Assembly (NCBI GenBank): GCA_020439405.1 | Contig: JAGQSS010000005.1 | Span: 1-46,223, forward strand | Length of the DNA: 46,223 nucleotides | Source of the DNA: Ilumatobacter sp. | GTDB lineage: Bacteria > Actinomycetota > Acidimicrobiia > Acidimicrobiales > Ilumatobacteraceae | Reading direction: 5' to 3' | In this document: positions 24,949 to 31,794 of the stretch, one piece after another | Layout: each line of letters opens with the position of its first letter | Position numbering within the stretch: position 1 is the first letter of the stretch | Made by a program: the position numbers and the translations under genes | Notes under the pieces: model-generated | Databases searched by the model: none | The model's input: only the letters and a program-made list of their open reading frames with translations | Told to the model about the DNA's origin: nothing

Positions 24949-24960
24949 GATCGAGCGGCG

Positions 24961-25608
24961 TCAGAGGGCGGCGAGGTGCCGACGGGTCGCGTGCTCGCCC
25001 GCCCATCGATACGACACGACGCCGTCGGGTCGTCGGACGCTCACGAGCCGTCCGGTCGAGGCGCCGTGCGACCCGTAGGTGTAGGTCGCGACGCGACCGT
25101 CCGACGCCGCGACTTGTACGACGCGGTCGTCGGCCCAGTCGAGCTGGAGTCGACCGGCGTCGTGATCGATCGCGATGACGCGGCGGCGTGCGTCGCGGCG
25201 GAGACGGAGCGATCCGCTGTCGGAGCTCCAGGTCGAGAGCAGACCGTGCCCGTCGAACGTGGCGCACGCGGTCCGGCGGCCGGTGCCGACCTCGAGCCGC
25301 CACGTCCGGTCGGCGACCGTGAGCCGGTGGTGTGGGCCGGCCGAGCAGACCCAGCCGTGCGACGTCGGCACGAAACGCAGACGACGGTCGGCGAGGTGGG
25401 CGACGACGGTGCCCTCGGCGGGCACCAGCGCCATGTCGACCGACGACCAGAAGCCGGGGCCGAATGCGCCGCTCGGGCCGGGTCGGTGGGCACGACCGAG
25501 CGGCACACCGGGGAGGTCGTGCTCGACCGGCGCCGCGGCGGGAGGTGCGGCGCCGGTCGGCACGCCGACACGCACGTCGCTCCGACGGGTTGGGACATCG
25601 GTGGACAT
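24961..25608 (-). CDS. Short Rhs-type protein (DUF6531 plus YD-like repeats), apparently truncated
   Basis: A 215 aa protein that resembles only the N-terminal edge of an Rhs/polymorphic toxin shell. GPSGAFGPGFWSSVDMAL at about residues 46-63 matches the DUF6531 motif, and the second half has YD-like strands such as GRVATYTYGSHG and GRLVSVRRPDGVVSYRW. Full Rhs proteins are usually over 1000 residues and end in a toxin, which is absent here; the frame ends cleanly at HLAAL before the FtsK promoter. It begins 14 bases after the tandem WXG100 gene and may be translated with it. It could be a decayed toxin or a small free-standing shell or substrate protein. Confidence 0.65.
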   Translation of the reverse strand: MSTDVPTRRSDVRVGVPTGAAPPAAAPVEHDLPGVPLGRAHRPGPSGAFGPGFWSSVDMALVPAEGTVVAHLADRRLRFVPTSHGWVCSAGPHHRLTVADRTWRLEVGTGRRTACATFDGHGLLSTWSSDSGSLRLRRDARRRVIAIDHDAGRLQLDWADDRVVQVAASDGRVATYTYGSHGASTGRLVSVRRPDGVVSYRWAGEHATRRHLAAL

Positions 25609-25622
25609 GCGGCGGATCCGGC

Positions 25623-26207
25623 TCAGACGTCGGCGAGGACGACGCTGTCGATCTGGGTGCGGATGAAGCCGGTGAGTTGGGCCCGCGCCTCGTCGCACGT
25701 CGACGTCGCGTTGCCGGTCAGCGCCTGGACGGCCCCGACGGCGTTCTGCTTCGCGTTGCCCTCCCAGTCGGTGCGCTGGAGAGCGCCGAGGTGTCGTTGC
25801 ATCGCCTCACGGATCGCAGCGAAGTGTGCGTCGACGACCGGCATCAGCGCCTCGAGCGCCGCCGTGTCGACGTCGACGTAGTCGACGACCGCCGGCGCCG
25901 GCGCGGCGATCGGCTTGTCGGCGAGCGTGATGTCGAGCGGCGCGCCGCCGAGACTGGCGGCGATGTTCGACGTCGACACCCGGACGGCGTCGGCCATGGC
26001 ACCCATGCTGCGGTGCAGGCTGCGGCCGAACTCCTCGGCCAGGCGGCCGCACTCGGTCTTGAACTGGACGGCGTTGGGCCCGAAGTAGCGGACGGCGACG
26101 ACGTCGTCGGCGAGGCGGCCGAGTTCGGCGGTGATCGCGTCGAACTCGCCTTGGGCCGTCGCGCCGTAGGCACGGACGCTGGCGGGGTTGACTCGGATGA
26201 GGGTCAT
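25623..26207 (-). CDS. Tandem-fused double WXG100-like protein
   Basis: A 194 aa protein made of two WXG100-sized halves. Residues 1-88 form a helix pair around YFG (41-43; RYFGPNAVQFK), and residues 111-194 form a second pair around WEG (148-150; TDWEGNAKQNAV). A Pro/Ala-rich linker (about 89-110) joins them. WXG100 proteins are about 100 residues and work as homo- or heterodimers, so this looks like a covalent dimer. The ATG at 26207 has AAGGAG 7 bases upstream and a leader of about 50 bases from the shared promoter. It is first in locus A, ahead of the Rhs-type gene. An LXG or PE-like protein is less likely. Confidence 0.7.
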   Translation of the reverse strand: MTLIRVNPASVRAYGATAQGEFDAITAELGRLADDVVAVRYFGPNAVQFKTECGRLAEEFGRSLHRSMGAMADAVRVSTSNIAASLGGAPLDITLADKPIAAPAPAVVDYVDVDTAALEALMPVVDAHFAAIREAMQRHLGALQRTDWEGNAKQNAVGAVQALTGNATSTCDEARAQLTGFIRTQIDSVVLADV

Positions 26208-26262
26208 GGGTGCTCCTTCGTGTCGGCGCCGCATCGGAAGCCGCTCGTGGTGGACACGAGCG

Positions 26263-26309
26263 ACGGTACGGATCGCCGTCGGAGCACGGAATGGGGACGA
26301 GTCCCCCGA
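26263..26309 (-). promoter_or_regulatory. Shared type VII promoter, copy 2 (tandem WXG100 gene)
   Basis: On the minus strand the dyad GGGGAC-TC-GTCCCC (perfect, 6-2-6) runs into ATTCCG, then exactly 16 bases, then CGTACCGT. The transcript would carry a leader of roughly 50 bases including the AAGGAG ribosome site. The other 72 bases of the gap up to 26328 (26208-26262 and 26310-26328) show nothing further. Confidence 0.7.
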
Positions 26310-26328
26310 CCGAGCGGTGACGCCGGCG

Positions 26329-27369
26329 TCAGGCGGGCGGCACGTCGGGGCCGATCGGGCGCCCGTCGACGACCTGGTCGAGGTACTCCGACATGCCGAC
26401 GCCGGTGAGGTCGCCGCATTGGTATCGGGTCATCGCCTCGGTGATGCGGGTCGTCATGAACTCGCCGTCGGGGTTGGCCCGCCGGTTGCGGAGCGGGATG
26501 AGCGAGATCACCTCGCCGGTCACCTCGTACGTCTCGCCGTCGTCGGTCACGGCTCGGCACCGCATCGCGGTCTGGTTGCCGTGCTCGTCGAAGTCGCTGT
26601 CGATCTCGACCTCTTTCAGCTTGCGGTAGCGACCGTCGCTGTAGACCATGCCGCCCTGGCGCGGCGGCGCATCGGGGCCGCCGTCGATGACCGACAGCAT
26701 CATCGCGAGGTCGGGGCCGAGCATGATCGGCAGCCACCGGTACCACGAGATCGCCTGCCAGTAGCGGGGGCCCCACGACTTGTCGCGCAGCCCGTAGCCG
26801 TCGATCGTGAGCACCTCGTCGCCGACCACGATCTCGCCCTGCACGGTGATGTGCTGTTCGTAGTGGGCCTTGGCGAAGCTCCTTTCGGGGTCGGTCTCGA
26901 GTTCGGTGCCGTCGTCGTACTGCGGCTTGCCGCCGTACATCGGCGACATGCCGGTGACGGTCAGGTTCACCGTGCACGGCACGTGCGGGTTGTCGCGGAA
27001 CGCCTGGCGCGGGTCGGCCATCTGCAGCGGATCGTCGAGTAGGCAGAGCTTGCCGTCGTAGGTGATGCGGAGTTCCTCGAACGGGGTGACGACGTCGATG
27101 CGGAGCCCGCCCGCGTCCATCGCGTCGTTCGAGTCGATCTTGGGCCGCTGATACATGAAGCCGACGCGACCGCCGGGCAGGTACACGCACACGGTCATCT
27201 CGGCGTAGCCCTCGTTGACCCGGTTGCCGAGTCGGAACCAGCCGCCCACCTCGCGCTCGAGATCGAACGCGTTGAGGTACATCGACTCGTTGTAGTTCTC
27301 GGCGGCGTCGGGCTCGTGGGGATACTCGTCCTCTGGCTCGAGGACGGTGATGATCTTCCGCTCGGTCAT
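26329..27369 (-). CDS. AttH/CrtC-like lipocalin-fold protein (putative)
   Basis: A 346 aa protein with an all-beta, two-domain lipocalin-like look, resembling the AttH/CrtC (hydroxyneurosporene synthase-like) group by overall pattern: WFRLGNRVNEGYAEMTVCVYLPGGRVGF early, GYGLRDKSWGPRYWQAISWYRWLPIML in the middle and a C-terminal GEVISLIPLRNRR. The DKSWGPR core is the most family-like segment and may line a ligand pocket. There is no signal peptide. Binding or hydration of a terpenoid or steroid-like lipid is possible but not shown. It is divergent from the TRIC gene by 67 bases and has CAGACT 6 bases before its ATG. Confidence 0.6.
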   Translation of the reverse strand: MTERKIITVLEPEDEYPHEPDAAENYNESMYLNAFDLEREVGGWFRLGNRVNEGYAEMTVCVYLPGGRVGFMYQRPKIDSNDAMDAGGLRIDVVTPFEELRITYDGKLCLLDDPLQMADPRQAFRDNPHVPCTVNLTVTGMSPMYGGKPQYDDGTELETDPERSFAKAHYEQHITVQGEIVVGDEVLTIDGYGLRDKSWGPRYWQAISWYRWLPIMLGPDLAMMLSVIDGGPDAPPRQGGMVYSDGRYRKLKEVEIDSDFDEHGNQTAMRCRAVTDDGETYEVTGEVISLIPLRNRRANPDGEFMTTRITEAMTRYQCGDLTGVGMSEYLDQVVDGRPIGPDVPPA

Positions 27370-27375
27370 GCCGTG

Positions 27376-27429
27376 AGTCTGTTGTATCGGCCAAGCATTC
27401 GACGAGGCGGAGCCTGCGGCTCGTAGCGT
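27376..27429. promoter_or_regulatory. Divergent -10 boxes between the AttH-like and TRIC genes
   Basis: CAGACT on the minus strand (27376-27381) lies 6 bases before the ATG at 27369. TAGCGT on the plus strand (27424-27429) lies 7 bases before the ATG at 27437. Neither start has a Shine-Dalgarno sequence, so both transcripts are probably leaderless. Confidence 0.45.
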
Positions 27430-27436
27430 TGCGCGC

Positions 27437-28075
27437 ATGACCGATGCGCTCGATCTGCTGGGCATCTTCGTGTTCGCCGTGTCGGGTTGCGTGGTCGCCG
27501 TCCGCCGCGGGTTCGACATCGTCGGCCTCGTCGCGCTCGGCACGGTGACGGGCCTCGCCGGCGGCATCACCCGCGACCTGCTGATCGGTGAGATACCGCC
27601 GGTCGCCCTGCGTGAGTGGGAGTGGCTGATCGTGCCGGTCGTGGCCGCGGTGGTCGTCGCGTTGATGCCCCGCCTGGTCGAACGTCTGCACCATCCGGTG
27701 CTCGTGTTCGACGCCGCGGGGCTCGGATTGTTCGCCGCGGTCGGCGCGTCGCGGGCCGTCGACGCGCCGGTGAGCGTGCCGGCCGCGGTGCTGGTCGGGG
27801 CGATCTCGGCGATCGGCGGCGGGCTGCTGCGCGACGTGCTGGCCGGTGAGGTCCCTCAGATCTTCTCGGCCGACAGTCGGCTGTACGCGATCCCGGCGAC
27901 CATCGGCGCCTCGATCGTCGTGCTCGGCGACGAGGCCGGTCTGGCCGTCACCCCGGTCGAGGTCGTCGCCGTCATCGTCACGTTCGTGCTGCGGATGGGC
28001 GCACTGCGGTTCGGGTGGCACGCCCCGATCCCACGCCGTACCGTCGAGGCCGACCACCTACGCTCCGATCCGTGA
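27437..28075 (+). CDS. TRIC-family cation channel (UPF0126/YadS-like)
   Basis: A 212 aa membrane protein with seven hydrophobic segments arranged as a 3+3+1 inverted repeat. Prokaryotic TRIC proteins form homotrimeric channels for K+ and other monovalent cations. The two pore-kink motifs are clear: AGGITRDLLIGEIPP at about 45-59 and GGGLLRDVLAGEVPQ at about 127-141. Length matches the family. The ATG at 27437 lies 7 bases after TAGCGT. Its TGA overlaps the next gene's GTG by 4 bases, so the two are probably translated together. Confidence 0.92.
   Translation: MTDALDLLGIFVFAVSGCVVAVRRGFDIVGLVALGTVTGLAGGITRDLLIGEIPPVALREWEWLIVPVVAAVVVALMPRLVERLHHPVLVFDAAGLGLFAAVGASRAVDAPVSVPAAVLVGAISAIGGGLLRDVLAGEVPQIFSADSRLYAIPATIGASIVVLGDEAGLAVTPVEVVAVIVTFVLRMGALRFGWHAPIPRRTVEADHLRSDP
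28059..28064 (+). promoter_or_regulatory. Possible internal -10 box (TACGCT) before the DUF6204 gene
   Basis: TACGCT inside the end of the TRIC gene lies exactly 7 bases before the GTG at 28072. It could give the small downstream gene its own leaderless transcript in addition to read-through. Because it also encodes TRIC residues it may be coincidental. Confidence 0.3.
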
Positions 28076-28392
28076 GCGACGACAGGGTGTTCCGGGTGAC
28101 GGTGCGTGGACGGTTCCACGAGCTGTCGGAGCGCGCCCGCGCGTATCTCGTCGGCGCCCAGGCCGAGCACGACATCTTCGTGTCGGCCTACACACCGGAG
28201 GGCACGTTCACCTACGACGAGCGGATCCTGTTCTTCAACCTCCGTTACGAGATCCGGGCGAACGGCCCCGACGCCGAATCGGACGCGATCACCGAGGGGT
28301 TGCTCGAGGCCGAGCAGTTCCTCGCGACGATGGGGTTCGGCCACCAGGGGCTGACCGCGAAGGCCGCCGACCTGTCGGCGATGTGGCCCTGA
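28072..28392 (+). CDS. DUF6204 family protein
   Basis: A 106 aa cytoplasmic protein of unknown function that fits the DUF6204 pattern: an opening FRVTVRGRFHELSE strand-turn, AEHDIFVSAYTPEGTFTYDERILFFNLRYEIR in the middle and a C-terminal helix ending GFGHQGLTAKAADLSAMWP. Predicted alternation of beta-strands and helices suggests a ferredoxin-like fold. The GTG at 28072 overlaps the TRIC stop (GTGA), which argues for translational coupling. An earlier in-frame ATG at 28015 would lie inside the TRIC gene and is rejected. No catalytic residues are evident. Confidence 0.75.
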   Translation: MSDDRVFRVTVRGRFHELSERARAYLVGAQAEHDIFVSAYTPEGTFTYDERILFFNLRYEIRANGPDAESDAITEGLLEAEQFLATMGFGHQGLTAKAADLSAMWP

Positions 28393-28401
28393 CGCGGGTC
28401 G

Positions 28402-28785
28402 TCACCAAGCGCGGGCGCGTGCTCGGCCGAGCGTGGTGACGAGGTCGGCGGCGTCTCGGGCCCAGTGGGTCTCGGTTCCCTTGCGGGCGATCTCGGTCTC
28501 GGCGGCGAACCACCGGCCGTCGGGGAGGTCGACGACCCAGCACCGCAGACGGGTCGACGACGCTGCGTCGAGGTCGATGTCGCGGTAGCCGACCGACAGT
28601 CCGTGGGTCGGGCAGGCGAGCACGATCCCGCGACAGCGGCCCCGCCATCGGCCGATCTCGGCGACGCGGAAGGCATCGGGTGAGAGGAGGAAGAGCGCCG
28701 ACGTCAGGACGACCGGTGCGGCGTCGTCGAGCGGACGGTGGAGCATGCCGGCCACTCGGTCGGTCGCCGGTGAGACGCGCACCAT
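28402..28785 (-). CDS. Hypothetical protein
   Basis: A 127 aa protein that I do not recognise. It contains a hydrophobic stretch VVLTSALFLLSPDAF at about 23-37 and a beta-like middle (GIVLACPTHGLSVGYRDIDLD, RCWVVDLPDGRWFAAETEIARKG), and ends in an Arg/Ala-rich helix. The frame is open far upstream, but that part is antisense to the MFS gene. The ATG at 28785 is the first sensible start downstream of a TAGTAT box at 28868-28873. Another ATG lies 13 codons later. It converges on the DUF6204 gene with a 9-base gap. Existence is probable from clean codon usage; function is unknown. Confidence 0.55.
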   Translation of the reverse strand: MVRVSPATDRVAGMLHRPLDDAAPVVLTSALFLLSPDAFRVAEIGRWRGRCRGIVLACPTHGLSVGYRDIDLDAASSTRLRCWVVDLPDGRWFAAETEIARKGTETHWARDAADLVTTLGRARARAW

Positions 28786-28867
28786 CGATGTGAGCGAATC
28801 ACCCGTCTGCCCCCGCAGCCAGGATGCGGCCGCGCCGCGCTCCGGTTTTCTCCCCGCCACGGTGGAA

Positions 28868-28873
28868 ATACTA
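28868..28873 (-). promoter_or_regulatory. Possible -10 box (TAGTAT) for the 127-aa hypothetical gene
   Basis: TAGTAT on the minus strand is a good TAnnnT match in the 154-base gap 28786-28939, in an unusually A/T-containing spot (GGTTTTC, GAAATACTAG) for this DNA. It would give a leader of about 75 bases. The rest of the gap shows nothing except the plus-strand MFS promoter. Confidence 0.35.
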
Positions 28874-28927
28874 GGCGCGCCCGGCGCACACGATCGGTTC
28901 GGTTCCGACCGGTGGCGCCTCGGCCCG

Positions 28928-28933
28928 TAGGGT
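28928..28933 (+). promoter_or_regulatory. Predicted -10 box (TAGGGT) for the MFS gene
   Basis: TAGGGT lies 6 bases before the GTG at 28940 with no ribosome site between, again the leaderless layout. Confidence 0.4.
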
Positions 28934-28939
28934 CGGTGG

Positions 28940-30322
28940 GTGGCCCAGACCGACGGCTCCCCCACCGTCGCCGACCGTCGCCCCGAGCGGCTCGACCGGC
29001 GAGTGCTCCTCACGGTGCTGTCGTGCGTCGTCGTCTTCAGCTCGTCGATGACGATCGTCTCGGCGTCGTTGCCGACCATGGCCGACGATCTCGACTCCAC
29101 CGAGTCGCTGCTCTCGTGGGCGGTCACCGGCCTGTTCCTCGTGATGAGCGTGAGCACGCCGGTGATGGGCCGGCTCGGCGACGGCCACGGACACCGACGC
29201 ATCTTCCTCGCCGGCACCCTCGTCCTCGCCGCCGGCACGCTGGCCTGTGCGCTCGCACCGACGGCGATCACCTTCGTCGCTGCCCGGATGGTGGTCGGCC
29301 TCGGCATCTCGGCGACGATGCCGAACGGGATCGCGATCGTGATGGAGGCCCACCCGCCTGCGCTGCGCGGCGAGGCGATGGGCTGGTTCCAGATGGCGAT
29401 GACCGGTGCGCCGGTGCTCGGTCTGGTGATCGGCGGCCCGTTGATCGAGGCCTTCGGGTGGCGGTCGGTGTTCGCGATCCTGTTCCCCCTCGCGCTCGTC
29501 GGACTGACGGTGGCGATCAAGGTGATCCCCGACGACCGCGAGTCGCGCACACCGGTGCCGATCGACGTTCAGGGCGCCGTCTCGCTCGCGACGGCGACGC
29601 TCGGGTTCCTGCTCTGGTTGCAGGTCGGCGGGTCCGACGGCCTGGTGACCCTCGTCCCGCTCGCACTCCTGACGATCGGTGCCATCTCACTGGTCGTGTT
29701 CGTGAAGGTCGAACGACGGGTCGAGTTCCCGCTCCTGCGCCTCGACTACTTCCGTCGCCGCAACTTCACCGGTCCGCTGATCAACCACCCGCTCAGTCAG
29801 TTCGCCTACATGGGCAGCTTCCTGATCTCGCCGATCATGCTCGACGAGTCGTTCGGCTACTCGGTGGCGACGGTCGCGTTGATCCTGTTGTTCCGGCCCG
29901 CCGCGTTCTCGGTGTCGTCGCCGTTCGGTGGCAAGCTCGCCGGCCGAGTCGGCGAGCGCCCGATGCTGATCGTCGGCACCGCGCTGATGGTCGCCTCGAT
30001 GGTGACGTGGGTGTTCGCCGCGTGGTGGGTCGACCTGTGGCTGGTGATCCTCGGTCTGTTGCTGTCGGGCCTGGCGATGGGGCTGTCATCGCCGTCGTAC
30101 CAGACGGCGATCGCCAACGCCGTCGAGCCGTCCGACCTCGGCATCGCCAACGGCATGGGTTCGACGCTCATGAACATCGGCATGCTCACCGGCATCCAGG
30201 TGATGTTCACCGTGCTCGGCGAGGGCCGCGACCCGGCCGATTTCGCGAGGACCTTCGCCGTCGGCGCCGTCGCGGTGACGCTCGGCATCACGGGCGCACT
30301 CGTCATGGACCGCCGCCACTGA
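28940..30322 (+). CDS. MFS transporter, DHA2-like drug:H+ antiporter
   Basis: A 460 aa integral membrane protein of the major facilitator superfamily, expected to export drugs or other amphipathic compounds using the proton gradient. Antiporter motif A is present as GRLGDGHGHRRIFLAG (about 74-89), and the motif C region as MTGAPVLGLVIGGPLIEAFGW (about 153-173). I estimate 13-14 hydrophobic segments. The C-terminal half has an MGSTLMNIGMLTGIQVMF helix typical of EmrB/QacA relatives. There is no adjacent TetR-type regulator. The start is a GTG 6 bases after TAGGGT. The substrate is not predictable. Confidence 0.9.
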   Translation: MAQTDGSPTVADRRPERLDRRVLLTVLSCVVVFSSSMTIVSASLPTMADDLDSTESLLSWAVTGLFLVMSVSTPVMGRLGDGHGHRRIFLAGTLVLAAGTLACALAPTAITFVAARMVVGLGISATMPNGIAIVMEAHPPALRGEAMGWFQMAMTGAPVLGLVIGGPLIEAFGWRSVFAILFPLALVGLTVAIKVIPDDRESRTPVPIDVQGAVSLATATLGFLLWLQVGGSDGLVTLVPLALLTIGAISLVVFVKVERRVEFPLLRLDYFRRRNFTGPLINHPLSQFAYMGSFLISPIMLDESFGYSVATVALILLFRPAAFSVSSPFGGKLAGRVGERPMLIVGTALMVASMVTWVFAAWWVDLWLVILGLLLSGLAMGLSSPSYQTAIANAVEPSDLGIANGMGSTLMNIGMLTGIQVMFTVLGEGRDPADFARTFAVGAVAVTLGITGALVMDRRH

Positions 30323-30354
30323 CCGGCCCTGGACGAGGCGTCGGGAACGGGCGG

Positions 30355-30360
30355 TAACGT
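30355..30360 (+). promoter_or_regulatory. Predicted -10 box (TAACGT) for the beta-propeller gene
   Basis: TAACGT lies 7 bases before the GTG at 30368 but only one base before the earlier in-frame GTG at 30362. This supports 30368 as the start. Confidence 0.45.
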
Positions 30361-30367
30361 CGTGATC

Positions 30368-31771
30368 GTGGACGGAGCGGGACCGGAACCGATCGACCTG
30401 GCCATGGCTCGCACGGCGCGAGCCGCCGTAGCACCGTCGCCGATGGCGGTCGAGATGGCGGGGAACGCCGCCCAGCTGCTGGGATCGCTGTACCGCACCG
30501 AGGACGTCGCGGTTGCCCCCGACGGCCGGCGAGTCGCGATCCCCAGCTTCTTCGGCGACCACGCCGTGCTCGCCGATCTCGACGTCGACCGCGACGGCGA
30601 CGTCCCGACCCTGCACGTGAGCAGCGCGTCGATCGTGCAGTGCGAGCAGCTCCGTCACCCACACGGCGCGGCGTTCCTCGACGACCGGACCCTGCTCGTC
30701 GCCAATCGCGGCGCCGAACTGATGGCGATCGACGTGCCGCCCCGCGGTGCCGGCCCGAGCACGGTGTTCCGGACCGGGCGGGTGCTCGTCGGTGAGCACG
30801 ACCCGGCTCCCGTCGCCGGTCCGAGTTCGCTGTCGGTGCGACGCTCCGATGGTCTCGCCGACGTGCTGGTGTGCAACAACCACTCGCACACGGTGACGCG
30901 GTACCTGTTCGACATCGTCGACGACCTCCGGGTGATCGACCGGGAGGTCCTGATCGGCGACGGCCTGGCGACGCCCGACGGTGTCGACGTGAGCGCATCG
31001 GGCCGATGGATCGCCGTGTCGAACCACGACACGCACGAGGTGTTCGTCTACGCCTACGAACCCGAGGCCGAGTCGCCGGTCCGCAAGGTCGGCACCCTGC
31101 GCGGCGCCAACTTCCCCCATGGGGTGCGGTTCGTCGACGACGATCGGGCGATCCTCCTAGGCGACGCCGGCCTGCCGTACCTGTACGTGTTCCGCGCCGG
31201 CGACGCCGACTGGACCGGCGTGCGCGATCCGGCCCGCACGCTGCGCGTGATGGACGACGACACGTTCAACTCGGCGCGCTACAACCCGCAGGAGGGTGGC
31301 CCGAAGGGACTCGCCGTCCTCGGCGATCAGGGTGCGGTCGTCCTGTCGAGTGCGTACCAGCACCTGGCCTGCCTGTCGCTCGACGATGTGCTCGCCGGCA
31401 CCGCCGGGCCGGCCGCCTCGGCTGCGCCTGCGGCGTCCCTGCTCGACGACCCGACGATGCCCGACCTCGTCCGTCGCAGCCTCCGCCGCCGCCACGACGC
31501 CGAAGCCGAACTCGAGGCGCTCCGTGCCGAACTCGACGACGCCCGGTCACGCGAGCACGAGCGGGACGCGGCGGTCGCGGCATTGCACCGGCGACTCGAC
31601 GATCTGACGGAGCAGATGAGGGCCGCCGGATCGTCACACGACACCGAACTCGCCGAGGCCCACGCCGAACACGAGCGGCTCGAGCTCGAGCTGGCCGAGA
31701 TGCGGCAGAGCACCTGCTGGCGCCTCACCCGACCGATCAGAGCCGCGATCGACGCCGTCCGCCGGCGCTGA
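30368..31771 (+). CDS. Beta-propeller protein with C-terminal coiled coil
   Basis: A 467 aa protein. Residues about 30-345 repeat blade-like units (DVAVAPDGRRVAIPSF, GLATPDGVDVSASGRWIAVSN, PHGVRFVDDDRAILLGDAG, KGLAVLGDQGAVVLSS) that look like a YncE/lactonase-type propeller. A Pro/Ala hinge follows, then a long Glu/Arg-rich coiled coil (about 375-440). The last 20 residues contain TCWRLTRPIRAAI, a tail that resembles the SxxWRLTxPLR end found on many actinobacterial glycosyltransferases. No signal peptide is seen. A scaffold or sensor for cell-surface polysaccharide synthesis is possible; an enzyme role is not supported. The start is the GTG at 30368. Confidence 0.7.
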   Translation: MDGAGPEPIDLAMARTARAAVAPSPMAVEMAGNAAQLLGSLYRTEDVAVAPDGRRVAIPSFFGDHAVLADLDVDRDGDVPTLHVSSASIVQCEQLRHPHGAAFLDDRTLLVANRGAELMAIDVPPRGAGPSTVFRTGRVLVGEHDPAPVAGPSSLSVRRSDGLADVLVCNNHSHTVTRYLFDIVDDLRVIDREVLIGDGLATPDGVDVSASGRWIAVSNHDTHEVFVYAYEPEAESPVRKVGTLRGANFPHGVRFVDDDRAILLGDAGLPYLYVFRAGDADWTGVRDPARTLRVMDDDTFNSARYNPQEGGPKGLAVLGDQGAVVLSSAYQHLACLSLDDVLAGTAGPAASAAPAASLLDDPTMPDLVRRSLRRRHDAEAELEALRAELDDARSREHERDAAVAALHRRLDDLTEQMRAAGSSHDTELAEAHAEHERLELELAEMRQSTCWRLTRPIRAAIDAVRRR

Positions 31772-31785
31772 GACCAGGCGGGTCT
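31771..31785. terminator. Weak hairpin between convergent genes
   Basis: AGACC (31771-31775) and GGTCT (31781-31785) can pair around a 5-base loop, followed by TCCCC. It sits in the 23-base gap between the propeller gene and FHA-FtsK B, both of which end here. The stem is short and lacks a proper T-run, so it is only a candidate. Confidence 0.3.
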
Positions 31786-31794
31786 TCCCCGGCC

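Noticed and set aside
24895-24960. Frameshifted continuation of the Rhs-type gene
   Set aside because: The 66 bases hold the shared promoter and show no YD-like coding in other frames, and the FtsK gene follows at once.
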